Source of the DNA: Segnochrobactrum spirostomi
GTDB lineage: Bacteria; Pseudomonadota; Alphaproteobacteria; Rhizobiales; Segnochrobactraceae
Length of the DNA stretch: 64,000 bases
Direction of reading: 5' to 3'
NCBI RefSeq assembly: GCF_009600605.1
Contig: NZ_VWNA01000002.1
Span: 62,001-126,000, forward strand
Each line of letters begins with the position of its first letter. The stretch's first letter is position 1. The position numbers and the translations under genes were made by a program. Positions 26,165-35,669 of this stretch are shown piece after piece. The notes beneath the pieces are model-generated. The model had not been told where the DNA came from. It made no database searches and was given only the letters and a program-made list of their open reading frames with translations.

Positions 26165-27061
26165 ATGAACGAAGCTTTCGTGAAGACCCCGGAGGTCCAG
26201 GCCCTGCTCGATCGCGTCGCGGGTCTCGCGTCCGCCGACGGCAGCCCGCGCGCCAAGGCGATCGTCCGCGATCTCGTCGAGCACCTGATGGTTCTCGTCG
26301 CCCGGTACGAGATCACCGAGGACGAGGTCTGGCAGGCGGTGAACTTCCTCCAGAAGGGTGCCGGCGAGTTCGGCCTCATCATGCCGGGCATCGGCCTCGA
26401 GCACTTCATCGATCTCTATCTCGACGCGCGCGATGTCGAGGTCGGCAAGGCGGGCGGCACGCCGCGCACCATCGAGGGGCCCCTCTATGTCGCGGGCGCG
26501 CCGCTGGTCGAGACCGGGGCGAACCTGACCCAGGATCCGGACGACACGACGACGCTCTACATGACCGGCCGCATCTTCGGGCCGGACGGTGAAGCGGTGA
26601 AGGACGCCATCGTCCACGTCTGGCACGCCAACTCGAAAGGCTTCTATTCGCACTTCGACCCGACCGGCGAGCAGACGCCGTTCAACAACCGGCGCCGCCT
26701 CAGGGCCGCGGCGGACGGCACCTATTCCTTCCATTCCAAGATGCCGAAGGGCTATTCGGTGCCGCAGAACGGCGCGACCGATCGGCTGATGCAGCTCCTC
26801 GGCCGCCATGGCAATCGCCCCGCCCACGTCCATTTCTTCATTGAGGCGCCGGGCTATCGCCGCCTGACGACGCAGATCAATTTTGGCGACGATCCGTTCG
26901 CAAAGGACGATTTCGCCTTCGGCACCCGCGAGGGCCTGCTGCCGGTGCCGAACCGCCAGGGCGACAGCGCCCATGTGGCCTTCGACTTCCACCTTCAGCG
27001 TGCCGAAAGCGAAGACGATCAGGGCTTCTCCGCCCGCGAACGCCTCAGCGTCGCCGCCTGA
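26165..27061 (+). CDS. catA: Catechol 1,2-dioxygenase
   Basis: 298 residues, an intradiol ring-cleavage enzyme. The ferric ligands are Tyr161 (SKGFYSHFD), Tyr197 (PKGYSVP), His221 and His223 (RPAHVHFF), in the same spacing as the Acinetobacter enzyme. It opens catechol to cis,cis-muconate, the substrate of CatB. It has its own ribosome site (GGAGG at 26153). The cluster order catB-catC-catA is complete to the enol-lactone; later 3-oxoadipate steps are not in the window. Confidence 0.96.
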   Translation: MNEAFVKTPEVQALLDRVAGLASADGSPRAKAIVRDLVEHLMVLVARYEITEDEVWQAVNFLQKGAGEFGLIMPGIGLEHFIDLYLDARDVEVGKAGGTPRTIEGPLYVAGAPLVETGANLTQDPDDTTTLYMTGRIFGPDGEAVKDAIVHVWHANSKGFYSHFDPTGEQTPFNNRRRLRAAADGTYSFHSKMPKGYSVPQNGATDRLMQLLGRHGNRPAHVHFFIEAPGYRRLTTQINFGDDPFAKDDFAFGTREGLLPVPNRQGDSAHVAFDFHLQRAESEDDQGFSARERLSVAA

Positions 27062-27081
27062 CCTTGGAATCCGTGTCGGCG

Positions 27082-27112
27082 AGGGCCGCCGTGCGATGGC
27101 GCGAGCGGCCCT
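27082..27112. terminator. Hairpin between catA and the convergent hydrolase
   Basis: AGGGCCGC (27082-27089) pairs with GCGGCCCT (27105-27112) around a 15-base loop. It lies 21 bases after the catA stop, between convergent genes. No clear T-tract is present. Confidence 0.5.
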
Positions 27113-27161
27113 TCCGGCGTTGTTCGTGGCGTGCCACTGGATTTGCGGCAGGATCGCCCGT

Positions 27162-28046
27162 TCAGCGGCGGTACGCCGCCTCGTCGAGCGCGGGGATCGT
27201 GGCGAAGACGGGCTGGTGATCGGAGCCGTCGGCCGCGGAATCGATGTGCACGGCGAGGCCGGGTGTGAGGCGGGACGGCAGGAAGATGTGATCGATCCGG
27301 CTGTCCTCGAACGCACCCTGGGCGGGGTTCGTGTAATAGGTGACGGCCGGCGTGCCGGGCGACGCGGCGTCCCAGGCGTCGACGAGGGCATCGCCCTCCG
27401 GTGCGACGAGGGTGGTGAGGGCCGCGTAGGCCGCCTCCCCCGGTCCGGTGTTGAAATCCCCCGTGAGGATGGTCGCGATCGGGGTCGGCGCGGGCTCCGG
27501 AAACTCCCAGTCATGGGCGTCCCGATCGCTGCCGCTCCACGGGCCGCCGTCGCCGGCCGCCGCAGCGAGGCGTTGGCGCAGCGCCACGATTTGATCGAGC
27601 CGTTCCGGCTCGCTCAGATGGCCGAGATGGATGTTGAGGAGACGCAGCGCGCCGGCGGGCGTCGCGATGATCGTCTCGAGAAAACCCGTCGCGAGGTTGA
27701 ACAGCGGGCCGCCGTCGTGCTTCGGCAGCACTTCCAGGCGCGCCGAGATGATCGGCGAGCGGCTCGCGGTGAGGACGCCGAACTGGCGGCGGGCGTTGCG
27801 CACCCGTCCGTCCGTGCGCCGCTCGCTCGCGTCGCGATCGAACAGCGGCGCATAGACGACATAACGATCCGGGAGCAGCGCCTCGATGAGGGCCGGCTGA
27901 TCGTCGTGGAACGTGCGGGCGAAGCCGCGCTCGACCTCCTGGAATGCGATGACGTCCGCTTCGGCGACGGTGCCGACCGCGCGGGCGAGGTCGTAGATTC
28001 CGTCGCGGCCGATGCCGTATTGGATGTTGTAGGTCGCGAGCTTCAC
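27162..28046 (-). CDS. Endonuclease/exonuclease/phosphatase family hydrolase
   Basis: 294 residues of the EEP superfamily. The motifs are in order: KLATYNIQYG, VIAFQEVERG (metal-binding Glu), LNIHLGHLSEPER (catalytic His), ILTGDFNTGPG (Asp-Asn) and SRIDHIFLP ... SDHQPVFA at the C-terminus (Asp-His). Members hydrolyse phosphodiesters of DNA, lipids or sphingomyelin. The GTG start overlaps the stop of the TetR gene (GTGA), so regulator and hydrolase are translated together. There is no signal peptide, so it acts in the cytoplasm. Confidence 0.88.
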   Translation of the reverse strand: MKLATYNIQYGIGRDGIYDLARAVGTVAEADVIAFQEVERGFARTFHDDQPALIEALLPDRYVVYAPLFDRDASERRTDGRVRNARRQFGVLTASRSPIISARLEVLPKHDGGPLFNLATGFLETIIATPAGALRLLNIHLGHLSEPERLDQIVALRQRLAAAAGDGGPWSGSDRDAHDWEFPEPAPTPIATILTGDFNTGPGEAAYAALTTLVAPEGDALVDAWDAASPGTPAVTYYTNPAQGAFEDSRIDHIFLPSRLTPGLAVHIDSAADGSDHQPVFATIPALDEAAYRR

Positions 28047-28765
28047 GCCGCACCGTCCGTTCCGAGGATCTGCCGGCGCGGTCCGCGCGTCGTGAAATGG
28101 CGCGGGAAGAACATCGCGAGTTGGGCGAGGGCGATGCGCCGCGCCTCGTTGAGCGTGAGCGGGAGGGTGAGATCGGTGAGATCGATCCACAATCCGGCGA
28201 GGGAACTGTCGATCAAGCGCGCGACGGTGCGGGCGTCACGATCTTCGTACGCCCCCTCCTCGATGAGGGCGCGGCAGAGCTCGATCAGCGTGTTGTAGGC
28301 CGCCACGGTTTCCGCCTTGAACTGGCGGATATAGGGCTGCCGGCCGGCGGAGGCGGTCCACAGAGCCCGCCAGGCGGCGAGCTTGCGCGGCGTGCACACC
28401 GGCTCGGTGAACTCCGCCTCGACGAGGGCCCACAGCCGGTCGGCGGGACGCGGTCCCGCCGACTCGCGGGCGTCGTCGAGGGCGCGGAAATAATCGCTCC
28501 CGAGGGTCCTGAGCGTGTCTTCGAGCAGGCCGTCCTTGCTCTTGAAGTGCAGCATGACGAGCGCCGGCGAAACGCCGGCGGCCCGAGCCACATCGGCGAT
28601 GGTCAGGCTCTCGAGCCCCTGCCCGTTGGCGCCATAGGCGGCGAGCACGTCGATCACCGCTTCGATGATCTGATCCATCCGCTCGCGGGCCGGCACGCGT
28701 CGCTTCGCGCCGCGGCGGACGGCCGGTACGGACGGGGTCGATTCGGCGTGTTCCTCGTGTCTCAT
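28043..28765 (-). CDS. TetR family regulator, BetI-like
   Basis: 240 residues. The N-terminal helix-turn-helix reads RERMDQIIEAVIDVLAAYG, then LTIADVARAAGVSPALVMLHFKSKDGLL, and the C-terminal region has the BetI-type RKLAAWRALWTASAGR. It is divergent from the dipeptide-type ABC operon, and a perfect-arm palindrome (ATATGAA-N6-TTCATAT) lies 8 bases upstream of its start. It probably represses itself and the transporter. Confidence 0.9.
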   Translation of the reverse strand: MRHEEHAESTPSVPAVRRGAKRRVPARERMDQIIEAVIDVLAAYGANGQGLESLTIADVARAAGVSPALVMLHFKSKDGLLEDTLRTLGSDYFRALDDARESAGPRPADRLWALVEAEFTEPVCTPRKLAAWRALWTASAGRQPYIRQFKAETVAAYNTLIELCRALIEEGAYEDRDARTVARLIDSSLAGLWIDLTDLTLPLTLNEARRIALAQLAMFFPRHFTTRGPRRQILGTDGAA

Positions 28766-28773
28766 ACCTCATG

Positions 28774-28793
28774 ATATGAACGGCGATTCATAT
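28774..28793. promoter_or_regulatory. Probable TetR operator, site 1
   Basis: ATATGAA (28774-28780), six bases, TTCATAT (28787-28793): perfect 7-base arms, 8 bases upstream of the TetR start codon. The arrangement is typical of an autoregulated TetR operator. Confidence 0.65.
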
Positions 28794-28929
28794 TCTGTCT
28801 ATACCCGGATCAACGCTGGAATCGGGTTTCGAGACCGGCTTCCACTGTCATTAATTCGCAAAAAAGCGGGCGCAATGTCCCCCGCGATCGTCGCTCGCGG
28901 TCGTGAAAATCCCGCGTTGCCAATCCTGA

Positions 28930-28943
28930 ATGAATGTTCATAT
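28930..28943. promoter_or_regulatory. Related half-site, possible TetR operator site 2
   Basis: ATGAATGTTCATAT contains the half-site TTCATAT of site 1 and the compact palindrome TGAATGTTCA. It lies 37 bases before the binding-protein start. Confidence 0.4.
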
Positions 28944-28979
28944 AGTTCGGTCAAAGACCGTAAGAAGCGGAGTGGGACG

Positions 28980-30482
<1,503 letters not shown>

Positions 30483-30501
30483 GACGGTCAACCTGAAGCG
30501 T

Positions 30502-30564
30502 CCCGCCGGTCCCCTCGCCGGCGGGATCTCGGGCCTCCGCCGTCCGCCACACCGGCGGAGGCCC
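30502..30564 (+). terminator. Two consecutive hairpins after the binding-protein gene
   Basis: Hairpin 1: CCCGCCGG (30502-30509) with CCGGCGGG (30518-30525). Hairpin 2: GGGCCTCCGCCG (30531-30542) with CGGCGGAGGCCC (30553-30564), a perfect 12-bp stem. Both lie between the binding protein and the first permease. With no T-tract they probably protect the upstream mRNA or attenuate the downstream genes. Confidence 0.65.
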
Positions 30565-30601
30565 CCTCCCCGCTCCTCCCTGAGGCTCCGACGCCCGTCC
30601 G

Positions 30602-31555
30602 ATGATCGTCCTCGAACGTCTCCTCTCGACCCTCGCGAGCCTCGCCCTCGTCGCCGTGCTCATGTTCGGGGCGCTCGAAGCGCTGCCCGGCGATATGTGC
30701 ACGTCCTATCTGGGTAAGCTCGCCACGGCGGAGGCGGTCGCGCAGTGCCGCACCGAGCATGGTCTCGACCGGCCGGCCTGGGAGCGCTTCGGTCGCTGGG
30801 CCGGCGGCGCGCTCACAGGCGATCTCGGCCATGCTTTGAAGCGTGACGAGAGCGTCGTCTCGATCATCGGCCCGCGCCTGCGCAACACGCTGGTGCTCGC
30901 GCTCGCGGCCGCGGCGATCAGTTTTCCCCTCGCCTTGGGCCTCGGCGTCGCCGCCGGCCTCAAACGCGACGGACCGATCGATCTCGCCATTTCCTCGACC
31001 GCGCTCGTCGCGATGACCATTCCGGACTTCGTCGCCGCGACGGCGCTCGTCCTCGTTTTCAGCGTCTGGCTCGGCTGGATTCCGGGGATCGTGACGGTGC
31101 CGCCGGACGGGCCGATTCTCTCGCTCCTGCCCGGCTTGGTGCTGCCGGCGGCGGCGCTCGCCCTCATCCTCTCCGCCCACGTGCTGCGCATGGTTCGCGC
31201 CTCGGTGATCGAGGTGGCGGCGAGCCCTTATGTCGAGGCGGCGCGGCTGCGAGGTGTGGGACCGACTGCGCTCGTGCTGCGCCACATCCTGCCGAACGCC
31301 CTCATCCCGGCGATCGCGGTGATGGCGCTGACGCTCGCCGGCCTGATGACCGGCGTCGTCGTCATCGAGGTCGCCTTCAATTATCCCGGCCTCGGCCGGC
31401 TCACCATGAACGCGGTCTACGATCGCGACCTGCCGCTCGTGCTCGGGGTCTCGATGGTGCTCGCGGCGATCTATCTCGGGCTCGGCCTCCTCGCCGATCT
31501 CGTCACGCTCGCCGTCGATCCGCGGCTACGCAGCGCACTCGGGAGGGGACGATGA
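30602..31555 (+). CDS. ABC transporter permease, DppB type
   Basis: 317 residues, about six membrane helices, with the cytoplasmic loop ARLRGVGPTALVLRHILP typical of the DppB/OppB family. The N-terminal external segment (MCTSYLGKLATAEAVAQCRTEHGLDRP-like region) is also characteristic. It ends in ATGA overlap with the next permease, so both are co-translated. Confidence 0.92.
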   Translation: MIVLERLLSTLASLALVAVLMFGALEALPGDMCTSYLGKLATAEAVAQCRTEHGLDRPAWERFGRWAGGALTGDLGHALKRDESVVSIIGPRLRNTLVLALAAAAISFPLALGLGVAAGLKRDGPIDLAISSTALVAMTIPDFVAATALVLVFSVWLGWIPGIVTVPPDGPILSLLPGLVLPAAALALILSAHVLRMVRASVIEVAASPYVEAARLRGVGPTALVLRHILPNALIPAIAVMALTLAGLMTGVVVIEVAFNYPGLGRLTMNAVYDRDLPLVLGVSMVLAAIYLGLGLLADLVTLAVDPRLRSALGRGR

Positions 31556-32442
31556 GCGTGGTCGTGGCCCCGATGCCTCGAACGGCCCTTCGGCGGACGT
31601 GGCGCTTCTTGGCGAGCGTCGTGCGGCAGCCCTCGGGCGCCATCGGGCTCGCCCTCGTCCTCTTCCATGTCGCGGTCGCGCTCGGCTCGCCGTGGATCGT
31701 TCCGTACGATCCGACGGCGCAGGACCCGAACGCCATGTTCTCCGGCCCTTCCCCCGAGCATTGGCTCGGTACCGACACGCTCGGCCGCGATGTCTTCACC
31801 CGGACGCTGCTCGGCGGCCGCGAGGCCCTTGCGGTGACGGCGGTCGCGGCGGCCCTCGCCCTCGCCTGGGGCGGCGCGCTCGGCATTGCCGCCGGCACGC
31901 TCGGCGGCCTCGCCGACCGCATCGTGATCCAGATCATCGACGCTTTCCTGGCGTTGCCCTGGCTCGTCTTCGTCGCGGTGATCGCGAGCGTGGTGGGTAC
32001 GGGCACATGGCTTCTCATCCCGGCCCTCGCCTTCTTCTACGGGCTGCCGATCGTCCGCGTCGCCCGCAACGCGGCGCTCGAGGTGGAGACGCGGGATTTC
32101 GTCACCGCCGCCCGGGCGCGCGGCGAGAGCTCGCTCGCGATCCTGCGCCTCGAGGTGCTGCCGAACGTCCAGGACGTCCTCCTCGTCGAAGGCGCCATGG
32201 AATGGTCGTGGATGCTGATCGCCTTCTCCTCCCTCTCCTTCCTCGGCTTCGGGGTCGCGCCGCCGAACCCGGATTGGGGCCTGATGATCTCCGATGCCCG
32301 GCTCTACCTGACCGTGATCCCCTTCGCGGCGCTTGGACCCATGGTCGCCCTCGCGAGCCTCGTCATCGGCATCAATCTCCTGGTCGGGGCGGTGTCGCGC
32401 AGCGCCGGTGTGGAGATCGTTCAGGGCGTCGAGGGACGATGA
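31552..32442 (+). CDS. ABC transporter permease, DppC type
   Basis: 296 residues with six membrane segments. The family marks are the early HWLGTDTLGRDVFTRTLLGGR segment (cited in part as LGTDTLGRDVFTR) and the EAA loop ARARGESSLAILRLEVLP. It forms the channel with the DppB-type subunit. The TGA overlaps the ATPase start. Confidence 0.92.
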   Translation: MSVVVAPMPRTALRRTWRFLASVVRQPSGAIGLALVLFHVAVALGSPWIVPYDPTAQDPNAMFSGPSPEHWLGTDTLGRDVFTRTLLGGREALAVTAVAAALALAWGGALGIAAGTLGGLADRIVIQIIDAFLALPWLVFVAVIASVVGTGTWLLIPALAFFYGLPIVRVARNAALEVETRDFVTAARARGESSLAILRLEVLPNVQDVLLVEGAMEWSWMLIAFSSLSFLGFGVAPPNPDWGLMISDARLYLTVIPFAALGPMVALASLVIGINLLVGAVSRSAGVEIVQGVEGR

Positions 32443-34250
32443 TGGACACGGGCACCCTCCTCTCCGTCCGCGGCCTCACCGTCGGCACCCATTCGCCGGA
32501 TCCCGCTGCGCCGACGATCCTCGACGATATCGACCTCACCCTCGCCCGCGGCGAGACGCTGGGTCTCGTCGGCGAATCGGGCAGCGGCAAGAGCACGCTG
32601 CTTCTCGCCCTGCTCGGCCATACCCGGCCCGGCCTCGCGATCCGGCGGGGCAGCGTGCGCTTCGACGGCACGGAACTCGTCGGTGCCGATCCCGCGACGC
32701 TGCGCGCTTTGCGCGCCCGCCGCATCGGGTTCGTGCCGCAGATCGCAGCGACCGCCCTCAACCCGGTCGCCCGCATCGGCACGCTGATGGACGAAGCCCT
32801 GGCGCTCGCCGGCATGGCGGACCGGTCTGCGCGGCGCGAGCGCGCCGCCGACCTGCTCGACCGGGTGCGCCTGCCGCGTCCCCGCGAGCTGCTCGACCGG
32901 TTCCCGCATCAACTGTCGGGTGGGCAGCAGCAGCGCGTGGCGATCGCCCTCGCCCTCGCCGGCGAGCCCGATCTCGTGGTGCTCGATGAACCGACGAGCG
33001 CGCTCGATCCGACGACCCGCGTCGAGGTTCTCCGCCTCCTCAAGGGCCTCATCGCCGAGCGCGGCACGGCGATGGTCTATGTCAGCCACGATCTCGGCGT
33101 TATCGCGGAAGTCTCTGATCGCATTGCGGTTCTTTATGCCGGCGAGGTGGTCGAGGAGGCCCCGATCCGGTCTGCGATGCGCCGGCCGGGGCATCCCTAT
33201 CTCGCCGGTCTCCTCGCGAGCCTGCCCCGGCTCGACGACGGCCGCCTGCCCGCGGCGATCCCGGGTGCGCCGCCCGCGCCGGGGCGCCGGCCCGCGGGCT
33301 GTCGCTTCGCCCCGCGGTGCGAATTCGCCGAGCCGTCGCATTGCCACGAGCGCGTTCCGCTCGAGGCGATGGGTCCGGACCGCCGGGTGCGGTGCCGATT
33401 TCCGGTTCCGGCCGAGGCGATCCGCCCGGCCGTCCCTGTTCGCGCCCCCGCCCCGGCCGCCGCCCCGATCCTCGCGATCGGCAGTCTCGCCGTGCGCTAC
33501 AAGGCGTCCGGCGTGGCGAGCCTGTTTGCCCGTGCGCCGGCGCGCACCGTCGTCGAGGACATCGCGCTCGCGCTCGCCCCCGGGCGGACGCTCGGGCTCG
33601 TCGGCGAATCCGGCAGCGGCAAATCGACGATCCTCAAGGCGATCGCCGGCCTGATCACGCCGGCCGAAGGCTCGATCCGTTTCGACGGCGCGGAGATTGC
33701 CGGACCGGTCGCCCGCCGCGCGCCGGCGATGCGCCGCCGCATCCAGCTCATCTTCCAGAACCCGGACGCCTCGCTCAATCCGCGCCAATCGATCCGGGAC
33801 ATCATCGCGCGGCCGATCCAGCTCTATTTCGCGCCCGGTGCGGTCGAGATCGAGCGGCGGGTGCGCGCCCTCGCCGACAGCGTGCGGCTGACCGCGCGCC
33901 ACCTCGATCTGATGCCGGCGCAGCTCTCCGGCGGCGAGAAGCAGCGGGTCGCCATCGCCCGCGCGTTCGCGGCCGAGCCGGACCTGATCCTCGCCGACGA
34001 GGTGACCTCGGCCCTCGACGTCTCGGTGCAGGCAGCGATCGTCGATCTCCTGGCGGAGATGGTGGAGCGCCGCCGCGCGGCGATGGTGTTCGTCTCCCAC
34101 GACCTCGCTTTGGTTCGCGTGCTCGCGGACGAGGTCGCCGTGCTCGAAGGCGGGCGCATCGTCGAGGCCGGTCCCGTGGCACCCCTGTTCGCCGCGCCCC
34201 GCAGCGAGATCACGCGAACCCTTCTCGGCTCGGTCCTCGTGCCGGCCTGA
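32439..34250 (+). CDS. Fused double ATPase of the dipeptide-type ABC transporter (DppD-DppF)
   Basis: 603 residues with two complete ABC modules in one chain. Module 1 has Walker A GESGSGKST at 45-53, signature LSGGQQQR near 159 and Walker B VLDEPTSALD near 181. A linker with cysteines 288, 294, 302 and 319 (the C-terminal oligopeptide/dipeptide element) follows. Module 2 has Walker A at 390-398, then LSGGEKQR and ILADEVTSALD. Usually these are two proteins. The second Walker B ends in Asp-Glu as ADEVTSALD, still competent. ATG at 32439 or 32442. Confidence 0.93.
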   Translation: MMDTGTLLSVRGLTVGTHSPDPAAPTILDDIDLTLARGETLGLVGESGSGKSTLLLALLGHTRPGLAIRRGSVRFDGTELVGADPATLRALRARRIGFVPQIAATALNPVARIGTLMDEALALAGMADRSARRERAADLLDRVRLPRPRELLDRFPHQLSGGQQQRVAIALALAGEPDLVVLDEPTSALDPTTRVEVLRLLKGLIAERGTAMVYVSHDLGVIAEVSDRIAVLYAGEVVEEAPIRSAMRRPGHPYLAGLLASLPRLDDGRLPAAIPGAPPAPGRRPAGCRFAPRCEFAEPSHCHERVPLEAMGPDRRVRCRFPVPAEAIRPAVPVRAPAPAAAPILAIGSLAVRYKASGVASLFARAPARTVVEDIALALAPGRTLGLVGESGSGKSTILKAIAGLITPAEGSIRFDGAEIAGPVARRAPAMRRRIQLIFQNPDASLNPRQSIRDIIARPIQLYFAPGAVEIERRVRALADSVRLTARHLDLMPAQLSGGEKQRVAIARAFAAEPDLILADEVTSALDVSVQAAIVDLLAEMVERRRAAMVFVSHDLALVRVLADEVAVLEGGRIVEAGPVAPLFAAPRSEITRTLLGSVLVPA

Positions 34251-34286
34251 GCGCCGGCCTCCCCTCCCCTCGCCTCCGTCGGAACA

Positions 34287-34320
34287 CCGCCGGGTCCCGA
34301 CGCATCGCCGGGACCGGCGG
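34287..34320. terminator. Hairpin between convergent ATPase and hydrolase genes
   Basis: CCGCCGGGTCCCG (34287-34299) pairs with CGGGACCGGCGG (34309-34320) with a single bulged G. It sits between convergent 3' ends, and could stop both transcripts. Confidence 0.55.
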
Positions 34321-34331
34321 CGCGTCTGCGA

Positions 34332-35168
34332 TCAGGCGCGGATGAAGGCGAGCAGGTCCCGATTGATGACGTCGGCGTGGGTCGTCAGCATGCCGTGCGG
34401 ATAGCCGGCATAGACCTGCAGCGTGCCGTTTCGGAGGAGCTTCACGCTGAGGCGCGCCGAATCGTCGATCGGCACGATCTGGTCGTCGTCGCCGTGCATC
34501 ACCAGGGTCGGCACCGAGATCGCCTTGAGGTCCTCGGTCTGGTCTGTCTCCGAGAACGCCTTGATGCCCTCATAATGGGCTTTGGCGCTGCCCATCATGC
34601 CCTGCCGCCACCAGTTCCGGATCGTGCCTTCCGAAACCTGAGCGCCTGGACGGTTGAAGCCGTAGAACGGCCCCGTCGGGAGATCGAGGAAGAACTGGGC
34701 GCGATTGGTGGCGAGCGCCGCGCGCAGGCCGTCGAACACTTCGAGCGGCGTGCCGCCCGGATTGCCCGCGGTCTTCACCATCAAGGGCGGGATGGCGCTC
34801 ACGAGCACGGCCTTGGCGACGCGGCCCTGGGGTTCGCCATGGCGGGCGACATAGCGCGCCACCTCCCCGCCCCCGGTCGAATGGCCGATATGGACGGCGT
34901 TGCGCAGGTCGAGGTGCTCGGCGACGGCGGACGCATCCGCCGCGTAGTGGTCCATGTCGTGGCCGTCGCCGACTTGGGCCGAGCGTCCATGACCGCGCCG
35001 ATCGTGGGCAACGACCCGATAGCCGTTCGCCAGGAAGAACAGGATCTGCGTGTCCCAATCGTCGGCCGACAGCGGCCAGCCGTGGTGGAGCACGATCGGC
35101 TGGGCGTCCTTCGGGCCCCAATCCTTGAAGAAGATATCGACGCCGTCCTTGGTCGTGACGTAGCTCAT
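34332..35168 (-). CDS. Alpha/beta hydrolase, non-haem chloroperoxidase-like
   Basis: 278 residues. It starts MSYVTTKDGVDIFFKDWG like cofactor-free haloperoxidases. The nucleophile Ser is in GHSTGGGEVARY, the oxyanion region is LHHGWPLSADDWD, the acid is near VMHGDDDQIVPI, and the His is in YAGYPHGMLTTH. Related enzymes are esterases or perhydrolases. The ATG at 35168 is chosen over one at 35183 because GAGGA lies 8-12 bases upstream and the family starts here. It is monocistronic and reads away from repABC. Confidence 0.9.
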   Translation of the reverse strand: MSYVTTKDGVDIFFKDWGPKDAQPIVLHHGWPLSADDWDTQILFFLANGYRVVAHDRRGHGRSAQVGDGHDMDHYAADASAVAEHLDLRNAVHIGHSTGGGEVARYVARHGEPQGRVAKAVLVSAIPPLMVKTAGNPGGTPLEVFDGLRAALATNRAQFFLDLPTGPFYGFNRPGAQVSEGTIRNWWRQGMMGSAKAHYEGIKAFSETDQTEDLKAISVPTLVMHGDDDQIVPIDDSARLSVKLLRNGTLQVYAGYPHGMLTTHADVINRDLLAFIRA

Positions 35169-35366
35169 GGTGCTGGTCCTCATGCCGTCCGCGTCGTTGG
35201 ATGGGCTCTGGAGCTGAGAGGCTGATCGTCCGCGGGGACGGTCGCCGCGTTTCCCCCGTCTCGGATCGCTCCCGCCGCCGCGTCTGGAGCGTGATCGGAG
35301 ACCGGCGGAGGATACCGGGCGATGTGCGACGACGTCACGTAACGAGGCGCCGCGCGGCCATACGTT

Positions 35367-35383
35367 CCCGTGAGCGGGACGGG
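35367..35383. repeat. 17-bp dispersed repeat, copy 2
   Basis: CCCGTGAGCGGGACGGG, identical to 14661-14677. It lies between the hydrolase and repA, followed by GCGGGACGGAAC. Confidence 0.6.
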
Positions 35384-35428
35384 CCGACCGGCGCGCGGGA
35401 CGGAACGGCCGCCCCTGCCGTCCGCGTG

Positions 35429-35458
35429 AGCGAGGGTCGTGGGAGCGAAGGTCGTGGG
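35429..35458. repeat. 15-bp tandem repeat beside parS
   Basis: AGCGAGGGTCGTGGG (35429-35443) and AGCGAAGGTCGTGGG (35444-35458), one mismatch. The core GGTCGTGGG occurs a third time at 35528-35536, on the other side of parS. It may be an iteron-like or RepA-binding element. Confidence 0.6.
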
Positions 35459-35494
35459 GGCCCGAGCCTCGTCTTCGATGGGCGTTCCGATCCG

Positions 35495-35510
35495 GTTGAC
35501 CGCGGTCAAC
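35495..35510. promoter_or_regulatory. parS, centromere-like RepB binding site 1
   Basis: GTTGACCGCGGTCAAC is a perfect 16-bp palindrome fitting the repABC parS consensus GTT-N4-GC-N4-AAC. It lies 160 bases upstream of repA. The identical sequence recurs inside repB. Confidence 0.9.
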
Positions 35511-35669
35511 TCGGGTTCGTGAAAATTGGTCGTGGGTCGCGTGGATGTCGCAGGGAAACGTTAGGACTCCATTTACCCAATATTTCTTGCGGAGCCTGCG
35601 GGAATCGGGCGTAGTGGTGACGCTTTGGGCAGGGACTTGTCCGGAAAATCGTAACTACGAGGAAAAGCC

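Larger units (their letters stand above)
35169..35669. other. Intergenic region upstream of repA
   Basis: About 500 bases without a convincing gene. It holds the second copy of the 17-bp dispersed repeat (35367-35383), a 15-bp tandem repeat (35429-35458), parS (35495-35510) and a third GGTCGTGGG (35528-35536). The repABC promoter must lie between parS and 35669, but no strong -35/-10 pair stands out. RepA/RepB autoregulation probably acts here. Confidence 0.6.

Noticed and set aside
35341-35368. EcfG-like GGAAC ... CGTT upstream of the haloperoxidase-like gene
   Set aside because: The spacer is 19 bases instead of 16-17.
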